This document shows positions 48,714 through 59,504 of a DNA stretch of 64,000 nt, one piece after another. Where the stretch lies: positions 1-64,000 of the forward strand of contig DOAQ01000006.1 of the NCBI GenBank assembly GCA_003506435.1. Direction: 5' to 3'. Position 1 is the stretch's first letter; each line of letters opens with the position of its first letter. The stretch is from Prolixibacteraceae bacterium. Lineage in GTDB: Bacteria; Bacteroidota; Bacteroidia; Bacteroidales; Prolixibacteraceae. The translations under genes and the position numbers were made by a program. Under the pieces are notes generated by a model that saw nothing but the letters and a program-made list of their open reading frames with translations, was not told where the DNA came from and did no database searches.

Positions 48714-51080
48714 ATGCAGCGATTAATATACAAAATGAGAAAGGAGTTAATCTTCTCCGTTGTAATATGTTTCTTGGCCTCCACTCCATTAAAGGCTACT
48801 ACATACTATTTTTCAACTTCTGGCAAAGATTCTAATGTCGGTACTGATTCATCTCATCCCAAAAAAAGTCTTACTGAAGCGTCAAATCTAGCACTTATTG
48901 GAAATACGCTTTTATTCAAAAGAGGGGATACGTGGTACAATCCTTTTCAATCCTTTGATCTTAGGGAAAAATCAGGTACAAAAGAAAATCCAATTATAAT
49001 TGACGCTTACGGAACTGGAGCCAAACCAATTATCGCGGCCTTGGATTTATTGGAAGATGCAGGATGGACAAACATTGGAGGCACCAATACTTGGGAACAC
49101 TCTGTGGATGGATATTCAGATGCTTTTCGTCTATTTATTAATGGAACATCCAAGTATAAAGTAAATACTTCAAATGGCTCAAATACTGAATTAGCTGTAG
49201 ATATGCCTTATGAATGGTATATTAAAGATTTAACAACTAAGCAAAAAGGAATGGTTTATGTAAACACGGGTTCTTTAGGCACACCTCCTAAAAATGTGGA
49301 AGTACATCCAGTTGGTTCAGTTACAACATTAATAATGAAAAATAGCCATTATATTACCATCAGAAACATGGATTTCAGAGGTGGATCGCAGTCCAATGTT
49401 ATCTATATTGAGTCACCATCATCTGATCTTACAATTGATAATTGTATTGTTAAGGAAGCAAATGGCTCTGGGATACTTGTTACTAACCTGACGTCTAATA
49501 CAGCAAATTTTGTTTCAAGAGTGAATATCACTAACAATTTTGTGGATAAAGTATGGACATCATACGAGAACGACCCTAACATTTTTCTGTCAGGTGACGG
49601 AATTTTCATTCTTCATGCGGTTGATTCTGCACTTATAAAGGGGAATGTTGTACGAAATTGGGGACATGTTGGCATCACATTATCTTCTTATGCATTCGGT
49701 TATTACGGCGTTCATAATATTATAGTTGAGCAGAACGATGTTTCTGCTGGGGCTTCTGGATATATGCATGCATTGGATGTAGATGGGTTTGATGGATATA
49801 CAACAAACAATATTATCAGACGCAATTATTTTCATGATTATACTAGTACTGTTCATATGCAGGGTAATGACAATCAGTGTTACTCCAATATTTTTGCCGG
49901 AGTTAGGTTAACAAGCCAGCCTAAACATAGTCAACAGCCATGGGGATTGGATTTAATACCTTGGAAATATACTGATGGGCACTGGATGGCAGCTCATGAT
50001 AATTACATCGTAAATAACACTATCGTAGATTGCGATTCTTATCCATTTGTAATGTCTGATAATTCAAGTAGTTCCAGTCCTGTTGGTAATAATATTATTG
50101 CAAATAATATCATGTACAAATATGGTTCCGCAATCGGTTTAAATATTACGCCAGAAGTTAGAGGTTTAATATGGGTCCAAAACAATGATATCTGGAATTT
50201 CGATGCTTCATCTGCAGTTGCGCGTTATAAAAATAATCCGCCTTATTATACTTCGTCTAAAATGGATGAAGCAAATCCTATTTATTGTAATGGCAATATT
50301 CAGGTTGACCCTTTCTTTTCAAATTTCGCTGATCGAGACTTACGACTTACAAAAAATTCTGCCGATGAATTGAGAAAAGGTGGAACTAACAAGTACGAGA
50401 CCATATTGGGATATGAGTTTACAGACTATTTTGGTCGTCCATGGGATTCTGAGCATCCAAGTATGGGAGCCATACAATACAGTGAAGATAAGGATAGTAT
50501 TTATTTCTTTGGGGAAACTCTCTTCGAGAATGAGCCAGTTGGAACAACCGTTGGGAAGCTCAGTTATATTTCATCAGATTTAACTCCTATCGTCTCATAT
50601 ACTCTTGTGCCTGGGGCTGGTGATACGGATAATGCCCTATTCAGTATTGATTGTAATGAGATTAGGACTGCAACAATATTAGATTATGAACAAAAATCAT
50701 CCTATACTATACGAGTAAGATTAACCAATCAAAATGGATTTTGGATTGAAGAGCCAATAATTATCTCATTACAGAATTTGGATGACTCTCCAACTGCGGT
50801 AGAAAAAAAAAATGAAAACGGAGCCAGGCTTATGGTTTTTCCAAATCCGTTTAATGAAGAAACCAGGATAAGGTTTGTTCTACCAGCAACAGCGAGGGCT
50901 ATTCTGGAACTTGCAGACTCTAAAGGTCATATTGTTAAACGTTTATATGAAGGAGAAGCTGTCAGGCAACAGGAGTATAATTTCAATTTGAATAGTAACT
51001 CATTGCCTGCCGGCTTATACTTTATAAGACTGTCAACGCCTAATGCAATTGAAATTGAGAAGGTAATTCTGACAAAATAA
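48714..51080 (+). CDS. Secreted parallel beta-helix protein with T9SS sorting domain
   Basis: 788 residues. A signal peptide (KELIFSVVICFLASTPLKAT) precedes a right-handed parallel beta-helix (residues about 30-570), as in polysaccharide lyases and related enzymes, including YYFSTSGKDSNVGTDSSHP at the start. A cadherin-like domain follows (about 585-690), then a T9SS type A C-terminal domain (VFPNPFNEETRIRF, LPAGLYFIRL). Likely a secreted or surface-attached glycan-acting enzyme. Activity not determinable. Start at 48714 or ATG 48735. Confidence 0.82.
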   Translation: MQRLIYKMRKELIFSVVICFLASTPLKATTYYFSTSGKDSNVGTDSSHPKKSLTEASNLALIGNTLLFKRGDTWYNPFQSFDLREKSGTKENPIIIDAYGTGAKPIIAALDLLEDAGWTNIGGTNTWEHSVDGYSDAFRLFINGTSKYKVNTSNGSNTELAVDMPYEWYIKDLTTKQKGMVYVNTGSLGTPPKNVEVHPVGSVTTLIMKNSHYITIRNMDFRGGSQSNVIYIESPSSDLTIDNCIVKEANGSGILVTNLTSNTANFVSRVNITNNFVDKVWTSYENDPNIFLSGDGIFILHAVDSALIKGNVVRNWGHVGITLSSYAFGYYGVHNIIVEQNDVSAGASGYMHALDVDGFDGYTTNNIIRRNYFHDYTSTVHMQGNDNQCYSNIFAGVRLTSQPKHSQQPWGLDLIPWKYTDGHWMAAHDNYIVNNTIVDCDSYPFVMSDNSSSSSPVGNNIIANNIMYKYGSAIGLNITPEVRGLIWVQNNDIWNFDASSAVARYKNNPPYYTSSKMDEANPIYCNGNIQVDPFFSNFADRDLRLTKNSADELRKGGTNKYETILGYEFTDYFGRPWDSEHPSMGAIQYSEDKDSIYFFGETLFENEPVGTTVGKLSYISSDLTPIVSYTLVPGAGDTDNALFSIDCNEIRTATILDYEQKSSYTIRVRLTNQNGFWIEEPIIISLQNLDDSPTAVEKKNENGARLMVFPNPFNEETRIRFVLPATARAILELADSKGHIVKRLYEGEAVRQQEYNFNLNSNSLPAGLYFIRLSTPNAIEIEKVILTK

Positions 51081-51158
51081 TAAAAACGAATTCTAGAAGA
51101 GTGAATGAACAAGTAATGATCTGATCTATATTACGATTTAATTCAAAAAGCTATGTAG

Positions 51159-51674
51159 ATGAAAAATAAAAGTAAAATCTGGGACAATTATACACAATCA
51201 CAACTCTGGGGAATTACCATTTTAAGGGTTTTGATTGGATGGCATTTTTTATATGAAGGATTGGTAAAACTTTATACGCCGGGCTGGACAGCGAAAGAAT
51301 ATTTACTTGGTTCTGTCGGCCCGTTTTCTCCTCTTTTTAAAAGCATTGCAAAAACAGAATTTGTCCTCAATGTGGTTGACACCCTCAACGAATGGGGACT
51401 GGTTTTGATTGGTTTAAGTTTGTTTTTAGGGCTGTTGTCGAAGCCATGCAAAATTCTGGGAATGTTACTGCTATCATTTTACTACCTGGCTTACCCTCCT
51501 TTTGCCAGCCTGGGCATCAATGTTCATGTTGAAGGCAGTTACTGGATCGTCAATAAAAACCTGATTGAAATGGCTGCCCTTTTTGTCTTATACCTGTTCC
51601 CTTCAAGCCAGATTACCGGCGTCGACCGGTTTTTAATTCGGAATAACGATACGCCTCATAAAAAAGCTGAATGA
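51159..51674 (+). CDS. DoxX-family integral membrane protein
   Basis: 171 residues, four hydrophobic segments (ILRVLIGWHFLYEGLVKLYT, WGLVLIGLSLFLGLLSKPCK, ILGMLLLSFYYLAYPPFASL, LIEMAALFVLYLFP) in the DoxX pattern. Such proteins are subunits or relatives of quinone-linked oxidoreductases. It ends before a strong terminator (51843-51890). Confidence 0.85.
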   Translation: MKNKSKIWDNYTQSQLWGITILRVLIGWHFLYEGLVKLYTPGWTAKEYLLGSVGPFSPLFKSIAKTEFVLNVVDTLNEWGLVLIGLSLFLGLLSKPCKILGMLLLSFYYLAYPPFASLGINVHVEGSYWIVNKNLIEMAALFVLYLFPSSQITGVDRFLIRNNDTPHKKAE

Positions 51675-51842
51675 TCTTTTATGAATTACAGGCTTCCATT
51701 GGTCATATAGGTTAAAATTTGATGTCAAATCGAAAAAAGATAGTATGATGAAGGCCCAAATTTCTATCGCGTAATTTGGGATAAATTGAACGAAAAATAA
51801 ATTCGAAAAACAAATCAGGAAGTTTGTAGATCATTGAAAAAT

Positions 51843-51890
51843 AAAAATTAATCCCGGACAGAAACGTCGCCCTGTCCGGGATTAATTTTT
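51843..51890. terminator. Strong bidirectional terminator
   Basis: A 19-bp inverted repeat (51843-51861 with 51872-51890), A/T-flanked, separates the DoxX gene from the second sigma factor. It isolates two transcription units. Confidence 0.88.
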
Positions 51891-52070
51891 GATTATGGTG
51901 TCTGTCATCAATTCGGAAACGATCTGCACATTTTTCACCCGGGCGCAATGTTTTGCAAGTAGGGAAAGGCGTATAGCCCATAAGAGCGATCTAAAATTTA
52001 CTTCTTTTCTGCACTCGTTTCTTTCCGTTTCATATTTTTATAGCTTTGTCTTTCAAAATTCTTTCATTAC

Positions 52071-52661
52071 ATGACCGAAAATGAAAAATATTTACTTGAA
52101 AGAATAAAGGAGAACGATCAACAGGCCTTTAAAGCTATTCACGCCAAATATTTTTCACGGTTATATTATTTTATTCTTGAATTTATTCCCTTGAACGACA
52201 TTGCTGAAAATATTGTTCAGGATACATTTTTTACACTATGGAATAAACGCAACGAACTGAAAGACAATACAAGTTTAGGTGCTTATCTTTTTACAGTCGC
52301 AAAAAATAACTGTTTGTCCCAATTGCGTTATCAACGATTCCGGCAGAAAAAAAATTCATCTAATTCGCTGGTGGATATGGAACTGACGCTGAATATGGAG
52401 GTATTGAGCTCGCTTGATTCATCGGACTTTGCCTTCGAAGAAATCGAACGGATCATCGGGAAAACGCTGGACGAGTTGCCTCCCCAATGCCGAAAAGTTT
52501 TCATGCTCAGCCGGTTTGAAGAAAAGAAAAACAGAGAAATAGCTGAAGAATTAAATATTTCGGTTAAAGTCGTTGAAAAGCATATCACCAAAGGCCTAAA
52601 AATATTTAAAGTCGCTTTAAAAGAGTACCTTCCGCTCCTGTCCTATCTGTTCGTTCCGTAA
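52071..52661 (+). CDS. ECF-type RNA polymerase sigma factor (second set)
   Basis: 196 residues. Region 2 (FFTLWNKRNELKDNTSLGAY, LFTVAKNNCLSQLRYQRF) and region 4 (DELPPQCRKVFMLSRFEEKK, NREIAEELNISVKVVEKHI) are visible. It resembles the first sigma gene's arrangement but is not highly similar in sequence. It precedes FecR, susC and susD and is expected to control them. Confidence 0.9.
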   Translation: MTENEKYLLERIKENDQQAFKAIHAKYFSRLYYFILEFIPLNDIAENIVQDTFFTLWNKRNELKDNTSLGAYLFTVAKNNCLSQLRYQRFRQKKNSSNSLVDMELTLNMEVLSSLDSSDFAFEEIERIIGKTLDELPPQCRKVFMLSRFEEKKNREIAEELNISVKVVEKHITKGLKIFKVALKEYLPLLSYLFVP

Positions 52662-52901
52662 CGATATTTGTATTGACCTTGCCCGGCTATTTTCCGGCTT
52701 TCTGAAAAATGAACCAACGCCCGATCAAGCGTATCTGACGGTTCTTTGCTCCCAATGTCTTTTCTTCTGAAAGATAGACGACTTCTCTTTTTTCGATTGC
52801 TCTTCCCACATATTTTATCCTTTTTAATAAAAAAACAAAACATGAGGGGGGGGTAAATACGATCTCGGGCATTCTTCTAATAAAAACAAAATATAAACAA
52901 G

Positions 52902-53882
52902 ATGGACGATATACTGGATTTAATAACCGGTAATACAAATTCTGACGGCAAACAAGTTGTCCTTAAAAGAATTGAAGAAGAACCGGAGACAAAAAACTTT
53001 TTCCGGAAAGCAAAGATCGCATGGGCATTCATGTCATCGACCCGGAAAGCGCCTGACGAATTGGTTGATAAATCGTTCCGCGAATTGCAAAACCGGATTT
53101 CATTAAAACCAAAATCCTTGACGATTTATTCTCTCCTGAAATATGCCGCTATCCTGATTCTGGTTGTGGGTATCTCTTCCGCTATGTTTTACCTTGGAAA
53201 AGAATCCAATCCTGTACCTGTCGATGTGATGAAATATACATCTGTCGTTGCCGATTACGGACAAATATCAAAAGTAATTCTTCCCGACAGTTCTGTTGTG
53301 TGGCTAAACTCCGGGACAACGCTCACCTACAATAGTAATTTCTCGTTCAGTAACCGCGACCTGACCTTAAACGGCCAGGCATTTCTGGAGGTTCGGAAAA
53401 ACAAAGAAATACCGTTGATAGTATCAAGCGGAGATTTAAAAGTGAAAGTTCATGGTACACGATTCGATGTCAGCGCCTATCCCGAAGAAAAGAAAATAGA
53501 CGTTGTTCTTGAATCAGGGAGTGTTGAACTGCTCCATGCAAAAAATACGGATTTCAGCTATACACTGAAACCCGGTGAAATGGCCGAATACAATTTAGAA
53601 TCGAAAAGTCTGGCCATAAATGAAACCGGACTGAAAAATTATACCAGATGGAAAGATGGGGTTTTAATATTCAAAGATGCATCAATGGCTGAAGTCATTA
53701 AAAAGCTGGAACGAAAGTTCAATGTTGAGATTGTTACCGATAATCCCGGTGTATATAAATCCGTTTTCAACGCGAATTTTAAAAATGAAAGCCTGACAGA
53801 AATACTGGATTACATTCATTTTTCCTGTCCGATTTCTTATCGCATACTTCAGGAAGATCAATCAAAAATAATTCTCTATTAA
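52902..53882 (+). CDS. FecR-family anti-sigma factor (second set)
   Basis: 326 residues. A cytoplasmic part (about 1-75) precedes a transmembrane helix (LLKYAAILILVVGISSAMFY, about 80-100). A FecR domain follows (VILPDSSVVWLNSGTTLTYN, PLIVSSGDLKVKVHGTRFDV), then a C-terminal STN-facing domain (FNVEIVTDNPGVYKSVFNAN). It holds the adjacent sigma factor until SusC signals substrate. Confidence 0.9.
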   Translation: MDDILDLITGNTNSDGKQVVLKRIEEEPETKNFFRKAKIAWAFMSSTRKAPDELVDKSFRELQNRISLKPKSLTIYSLLKYAAILILVVGISSAMFYLGKESNPVPVDVMKYTSVVADYGQISKVILPDSSVVWLNSGTTLTYNSNFSFSNRDLTLNGQAFLEVRKNKEIPLIVSSGDLKVKVHGTRFDVSAYPEEKKIDVVLESGSVELLHAKNTDFSYTLKPGEMAEYNLESKSLAINETGLKNYTRWKDGVLIFKDASMAEVIKKLERKFNVEIVTDNPGVYKSVFNANFKNESLTEILDYIHFSCPISYRILQEDQSKIILY

Positions 53883-54043
53883 AACATTTAACTAAAATCA
53901 TCTTGCCTATGTATTCGTAATACAGTCAATTACAAAAAAAGGAGATGCGTTAACACCTCCTTTCTGAAAATTTTAAGTGCCCTCTGTCTCGCAAACTCGG
54001 GCACAAAATAATTTGATTTATGAATTAAAATCAGTACAAATCT

Positions 54044-57000
54044 ATGAAAAAAAACAATTATTCATTGATCCCCATACGATTATGGGAGTCTAAATTTTTT
54101 AGGACTATGAGAGCAACTTTGTTTGTAATGATACTAAGTATTGTGCAGGTGTTTGCAGTAAATACGTATTCTCAGAGTACCCGTTTAAGTTTAAATCTGA
54201 AAAATGCTTCTATTAAAAGCATTCTGGATCAGATTGAGGACCAGTCGGATTTCTATTTCATCTACGATGCAACCGTTGTTGATGTAGACAGAAAAGTGAG
54301 TATTGAGTCAGAAAATAAATTAATCCCGGAAATTCTGGACCAGGTATTCAAAGGCTCAGATGTAATTTACAAAATCAAGGACCGGCAAATTGCTTTGTCT
54401 GTATCTGATTCAAATTTTAGCGGTCAACAAAATAAAACGGTATCCGGCAAAGTTACCGACTCTTCATCTGCACCGTTACCTGGTGTTTCTGTAGTGATAA
54501 AAGGAACCACAAACGGAACAATTACCGATTTTAACGGGAATTATTCACTTCCCAATGTTCCAAATGATGTTACTCTGGTTTTCTCTTTTGTAGGAATGAA
54601 AATGCAGGAAGTGAAAATTGCCGGGAAAGTTACAGTGAATGTGAAACTGGAAGAAGAAACATTTGGTATTGAAGAAGTTGTTGCTGTAGGATACGGAACC
54701 ATGAAGAAGGTAGACCTGACCGGCTCTATTTCACAGGTCAGTGGTGAAAAACTTAAGAACCGTCCTGTAACCAATGCCTTGTCGGCATTGCAGGGAGCGG
54801 CCTCCGGGGTTGTAGTTACCCGAAGTACAGGCCAACCCGGAAAAGAAGGATATGACGTTGAGATTCGTGGACTGTCTTCTGTTAACGGAGGTAAAGCTTT
54901 AATTTTGGTGGATGGTGCTCCGGGTGATATTACCACCCTGAACCCTAATGATATTGAATCGGTCAATGTTTTGAAAGATGCAGCGGCAGCAGCAATATAC
55001 GGCGCCAGGGCAGCAGGTGGGGTTATCCTTGTAACGACAAAGAAAGGTGTCAGCGGAGATATAACGATAGAATACAATGGCCTGTTTGGCGGGCAAACGC
55101 CTATGATGATACCGGACCGGTTACATTCCTGGGAAGAAGAAACCTTGACCAACATAGCCCTTGCAAATGCCGGAAGGAATGCTGACTATTCTGAAGCGGA
55201 TATTGAAATCATGAAAGATCCGAACGTGAATTATATTGATGCCTATTGGAATCCGGGTAAAGACTGGAATGTATTGTATGATTTTAATCAGACGGAGTAT
55301 ATGTTACGGGATTTCTCACCTACAAATAATCACAATTTCTCCCTGAAAGGAGGAAATGATAAAGATCAGTTCTTTATGTCTTTGGGGTATTATCATCAAC
55401 AGGGGATATTTATATTAGGCCCTGACGAAACCAGCCGTATCAATGCCCGCTTCAATTATTCCAGGCAGTTAAACAAAACGTTCAGCCTCGATACCCGGAT
55501 GTCTTACGGACAAACGAATACATTATCACCAACTTATGGCATAACTTTGCTGTTTGACCAGTTGTTCCAGGCCAGATCGATTTATCCGATTTTTTTACCT
55601 GAAAGCAACGATACAAAGTATTTTTATCATTCGAGCAATCCGAGGGCATATCCAATCCTGAAGGATGGAGGTGAAGTAAAAGACAGGGGCGATGAATTTA
55701 ATGGCGTCTTTACCCTGAAAGCAAAAGACATATTGAAAGGGTTAACTTTGACTGCTGTTTATAGTCCGGGCCTGACGGGGATTAATTCAAATGGGAACTA
55801 TCGGACGGTAGAAATGTGGAACAGGATACAAGTTGGCGGAAGGTTAAATTATCCTAATTCTGCCATCAGGGATAGGAGAATGATCTTGAGCAACAACCTG
55901 CAATTTTTGGCCGATTATGACTTCAAACTCGGAGAAAAAAATACTTTCCATATACTGGGAGGTTACGCGTACGAAGACTACCGAAATCATTTTGTATCAG
56001 CCACAGCAAAATCGCTTTCTTCCAATGACCTGTTTGCATTAAGCCTTGGGGACCCGACACTTTCAGTAGTTTCCGAGGGTATACAGACATGGGCCTTACT
56101 CTCTTATTTCGGACGGGCAGAATACAATTTTGATGACCGTTTTTTATTGAAGGCAAGTCTTCGGTATGACGGGAGTTCAAAATTGGCCCCCGATAACCGT
56201 TGGCAGGCCTTCCCTTCATTATCAGCCGCGTGGAGGTTAAGCAATGAGTCCTGGTTTAAAGGCTTGTTGCCAATATTTGATGAGTTTAAATTGAGGGCAT
56301 CCTGGGGCCAATTGGGAAACTCTGACGGTGTTATTGGCAATTATGATTATATAGCCACTCTTTCGAAAGGTCCAGATGCGCTGTTTAATAATCAGAAAAA
56401 CACTTCGTATTATCAACAATATCTGGCTTCGGCAGATAAGACCTGGGAAACCATAGAGACCAGCAATGCAGGGCTCGATTTTTCCATCCTGAAAAACAGG
56501 CTGAACGTGAGCGCCGATTATTTTATCAAGCGTAACAATAATATGCTGGCCCCTTTACAGGTTTCAAATATTATCGGGATTACAACATCCACGTACAATG
56601 TGGCCGATATGAAAACCTGGGGTTGGGAAGTGACGGTAGGGTGGAAAGATTCCCCCTCCGCTAATTTTAGTTATTGGGCAAACCTGAACGTATTTGATAC
56701 GCAGAATAAAATATTGAGCTACGACGGGCGATCTACAGTCGCTGCAGGAACCAACAGTATTATTGAAGGGATGCCGTACAATTCGATATTCGGATATATG
56801 GCTGATGGATATTTTACTTCGACTGAAGAAATTACCTCCCATGCTTTTCAGGACACCCGCACCGGGGTTGGCGACATAAAATACCGTAATTTAAATGACG
56901 ACGAGAGAATCAATGGAGGGTTGAGCCGTATGGACGACCATGGCGACTTGGTTTACCTTGGAAACCCTTCGCCCCGTTATAATTTCGGGATCGATCTCGG

Positions 57001-57448
57001 GTTTAAATGGAAAGGGTTTGATTTTTCAGCTTTCCTGCAAGGGGTGGGTAAGCGTATGATGCTATTGGATGCCAGGTCTGTTTATCCATACATCGGCACC
57101 GGGAAAAAACCTTCTGCGGTTCATTTGGATTCTTGGACCCCGGAAAACCTTGACGCCAGATTTCCCAGGCCCTATTTTGGGGGCACGCACAATACGTTGG
57201 TATCCAGTCATTGGATACAGAATACTGCCTATATCCGGTTGAAAAACCTTCAGGTTGGTTATACCCTGCCACAGTCATTGACTAAGCATATTGCGATTTC
57301 AAAAGCCCGTGTCTATTTTTCCGGACAGGATATTTGGGAAAAAACCAAAATGTGGTATCCTTATTATGATCCGGAAAACCAGAATAGGGCAACTTTTGTA
57401 TATCCCTTGTTCCGGACATTCACGATGGGGGTTAATGTTATTTTTTAA
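54044..57448 (+). CDS. SusC/RagA-family TonB-linked outer-membrane transporter (second set)
   Basis: 1134 residues: signal region (RTMRATLFVMILSIVQVFAV, about 22-41), STN domain (about 45-105), carboxypeptidase-D-regulatory-like domain (KVTDSSSAPLPGVSVVIKGT), plug (VAVGYGTMKKVDLTGSISQV) and barrel. A hairpin with an A/T tail (about 53938-53962) lies 80 bp upstream and might attenuate transcription. Paired with susD 20 bp downstream. Substrate unknown. Confidence 0.95.
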   Translation: MKKNNYSLIPIRLWESKFFRTMRATLFVMILSIVQVFAVNTYSQSTRLSLNLKNASIKSILDQIEDQSDFYFIYDATVVDVDRKVSIESENKLIPEILDQVFKGSDVIYKIKDRQIALSVSDSNFSGQQNKTVSGKVTDSSSAPLPGVSVVIKGTTNGTITDFNGNYSLPNVPNDVTLVFSFVGMKMQEVKIAGKVTVNVKLEEETFGIEEVVAVGYGTMKKVDLTGSISQVSGEKLKNRPVTNALSALQGAASGVVVTRSTGQPGKEGYDVEIRGLSSVNGGKALILVDGAPGDITTLNPNDIESVNVLKDAAAAAIYGARAAGGVILVTTKKGVSGDITIEYNGLFGGQTPMMIPDRLHSWEEETLTNIALANAGRNADYSEADIEIMKDPNVNYIDAYWNPGKDWNVLYDFNQTEYMLRDFSPTNNHNFSLKGGNDKDQFFMSLGYYHQQGIFILGPDETSRINARFNYSRQLNKTFSLDTRMSYGQTNTLSPTYGITLLFDQLFQARSIYPIFLPESNDTKYFYHSSNPRAYPILKDGGEVKDRGDEFNGVFTLKAKDILKGLTLTAVYSPGLTGINSNGNYRTVEMWNRIQVGGRLNYPNSAIRDRRMILSNNLQFLADYDFKLGEKNTFHILGGYAYEDYRNHFVSATAKSLSSNDLFALSLGDPTLSVVSEGIQTWALLSYFGRAEYNFDDRFLLKASLRYDGSSKLAPDNRWQAFPSLSAAWRLSNESWFKGLLPIFDEFKLRASWGQLGNSDGVIGNYDYIATLSKGPDALFNNQKNTSYYQQYLASADKTWETIETSNAGLDFSILKNRLNVSADYFIKRNNNMLAPLQVSNIIGITTSTYNVADMKTWGWEVTVGWKDSPSANFSYWANLNVFDTQNKILSYDGRSTVAAGTNSIIEGMPYNSIFGYMADGYFTSTEEITSHAFQDTRTGVGDIKYRNLNDDERINGGLSRMDDHGDLVYLGNPSPRYNFGIDLGFKWKGFDFSAFLQGVGKRMMLLDARSVYPYIGTGKKPSAVHLDSWTPENLDARFPRPYFGGTHNTLVSSHWIQNTAYIRLKNLQVGYTLPQSLTKHIAISKARVYFSGQDIWEKTKMWYPYYDPENQNRATFVYPLFRTFTMGVNVIF

Positions 57449-57468
57449 ATCCATAAAATTATCACATT

Positions 57469-59118
57469 ATGAAACTACGATATAAAAACTATTTTCTGGG
57501 ATTGGCCTTTTGGGGATTGACAATAACTTATTCCTGTGACCAAAAGCTGGACCTATACCCCGAAGACAAATTGACCGATGCTGTTTTTTGGCTCAATGCC
57601 ACCCATGTAAGGGATGCATGTAATTATTTATATTCATTTGTTCCCGCAATAGAAACAAATTTAACGTATGAAAATTATGCCGACGATGGGGTACCTTCGG
57701 GAAGTTTTAACCAGATAAGCGATGGTTCCCGCCTTGCCCCGGGGGGTGACACTGACTGGAACAGCAACTATGGATTAATTCGCAATTGCAACAATATTCT
57801 TGAAAAATCAGCGGGAATTACTGGTCAGGCAGGTGTTGACCGTTACCGGGGGGAAGCTTATTTCTTCCGGGCATGGGCTAACTTCGAACTGGTCAAACGG
57901 TTTGGGGACGTTCCATTAATTCTTCAGACTTTTGATGTGTTCGATACGCTTACAGTTGCCCATCGTACCAACCGGGAAATTGTACTCGATGCTGCGTATG
58001 CCGATCTGGACAATGCCATTGCAAGCTTGCCGGATGTCAGTAACCTTCCGGCCGCAGAATATGGCCGGGTTACCAGCGGGGCTGCCCTGGCGCTCAAAGC
58101 ACGTATTGGCTTGTTCGAAGGAACCAGGAACAAATTTCATAGCAAGGGTGATGCCGCAAAACATTTAAATATTGCCGTTAATGCCAGCGAAACCTTAATG
58201 AACTCTGCCAAGTATGCGCTATACAAATACACTCAGAATCCTGATTTGAGTTATTATTATCTTTTTCAATATCAAGGAGAGGGCAGTGCAAATAAAGAAA
58301 ATATATTTGTAAGGTTATACGGAGTAAACAATACGAATAATCTATCAAGTCACTATTTTTTGGCTAGTTCACAAGGTGGGTCATGTCCAACCAGGGCCCT
58401 TGCAGATGCCTACCGATATGTTGACGGACTCCCGATGGATAAATCTCCCTATTTTAAAAAGCAAAAGACCACATTGACGGAATTTGAAAACCGTGACCTA
58501 CGGATGGAGGCAACCATTTATAATAAAAAATACAATTATACAGGGGGTAATTGGATACCAAGTTTTGTATTTTGGAAATCAGGCTATTCATTTAGAAAAT
58601 ACGTTATTCCGGAAGATTATAGCATTGCGAAAAGTTTTGTCGATAACATTGTAATGCGTTACGGCGAAGTGTTGTTGACGTATGCCGAAGCTAAATTCGA
58701 ATTAAATGGCAGCATCTCCGATGCCGACCTTAATAAATCCATTAACCTGATCCGGGCTAGGGCAAAAATGCCTGCGCTGACTAATAGTTTTGTAACCAGT
58801 AACGGATTGGATATGCGTACAGAAATACGGACCGAACGCAGGGTAGAACTTGCCATGGAAGGCGGGCACCGTTATTGGGATCTGATCAGGTGGAAAATGG
58901 CAGAAACCGAGCTGCCCAAATCAATATTGGGGTCAAAACTGTTTCCCAAAGAACAACCAAATACCGCAGGTCTAAAACTGGCGCTTACTGCCGATAGTAT
59001 GGTAGTCGTTCAGGATGCTTCAAAACGGTCGTTTGATCCGGGTCGTGACTATTTGTGGCCTTTGCCTACTACAGATTTAGGATTGAACCCGAATTTGACA
59101 CAAAATCCAAAATGGTAA
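57469..59118 (+). CDS. SusD/RagB-family nutrient-binding lipoprotein (second set)
   Basis: 549 residues. Lipoprotein signal (FLGLAFWGLTITYSC, lipid Cys near residue 23). SusD motifs: GEAYFFRAWANFELVKRFGD and RTERRVELAMEGGHRYWDLI, and a terminal NPNLTQNPKW. It forms the capture pair with the preceding SusC. Confidence 0.95.
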   Translation: MKLRYKNYFLGLAFWGLTITYSCDQKLDLYPEDKLTDAVFWLNATHVRDACNYLYSFVPAIETNLTYENYADDGVPSGSFNQISDGSRLAPGGDTDWNSNYGLIRNCNNILEKSAGITGQAGVDRYRGEAYFFRAWANFELVKRFGDVPLILQTFDVFDTLTVAHRTNREIVLDAAYADLDNAIASLPDVSNLPAAEYGRVTSGAALALKARIGLFEGTRNKFHSKGDAAKHLNIAVNASETLMNSAKYALYKYTQNPDLSYYYLFQYQGEGSANKENIFVRLYGVNNTNNLSSHYFLASSQGGSCPTRALADAYRYVDGLPMDKSPYFKKQKTTLTEFENRDLRMEATIYNKKYNYTGGNWIPSFVFWKSGYSFRKYVIPEDYSIAKSFVDNIVMRYGEVLLTYAEAKFELNGSISDADLNKSINLIRARAKMPALTNSFVTSNGLDMRTEIRTERRVELAMEGGHRYWDLIRWKMAETELPKSILGSKLFPKEQPNTAGLKLALTADSMVVVQDASKRSFDPGRDYLWPLPTTDLGLNPNLTQNPKW

Positions 59119-59504
59119 CATGGAATTAATTTATAGACCATTTAAATAAATGATTCCTCCTGCCATAAGGAGAGCTATCTCAAAAAATCATTATACTCAC
59201 TGAACCCGTCCACCCGGTCCCGACTACCCGGGACCGGGGTCTGGATGTTCAGTGCATTGGGAATCCTGAAACTATTCCGATAAATCAGGACAGAATGCTT
59301 AGTCTGAGACTTTTTAAAACAGCCTCATACATCCTTTGGCATTTCTGTATCAAACAGAATGCAGAAATGCCTCACCGGGATAAGAAGGTTTTTGAATCTT
59401 GAAAACCGTTCATTTTTCCGGGATATGAAAAGTTGTTTATGCGTGAATTGAAAGTAAGTGTTTGGTTCAAAGCATCGTAGTTCTAAATTCAAATTGTAAA
59501 ACTT
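59119..59504. other. 386-bp intergenic region with GC-rich hairpin
   Basis: No gene is visible. A GC-rich inverted repeat (CCCGGTCCC 59213-59221 with GGGACCGGG 59230-59238, 8-nt loop) lies 95 bp after the susD stop and could terminate transcription or stabilise the susCD transcript. The rest is AT-rich leader to the next gene. Confidence 0.6.

Noticed and set aside
51712..51981. 89-residue minus-strand ORF between DoxX and sigma factor
   Set aside because: Includes the terminator hairpin and has no natural composition.
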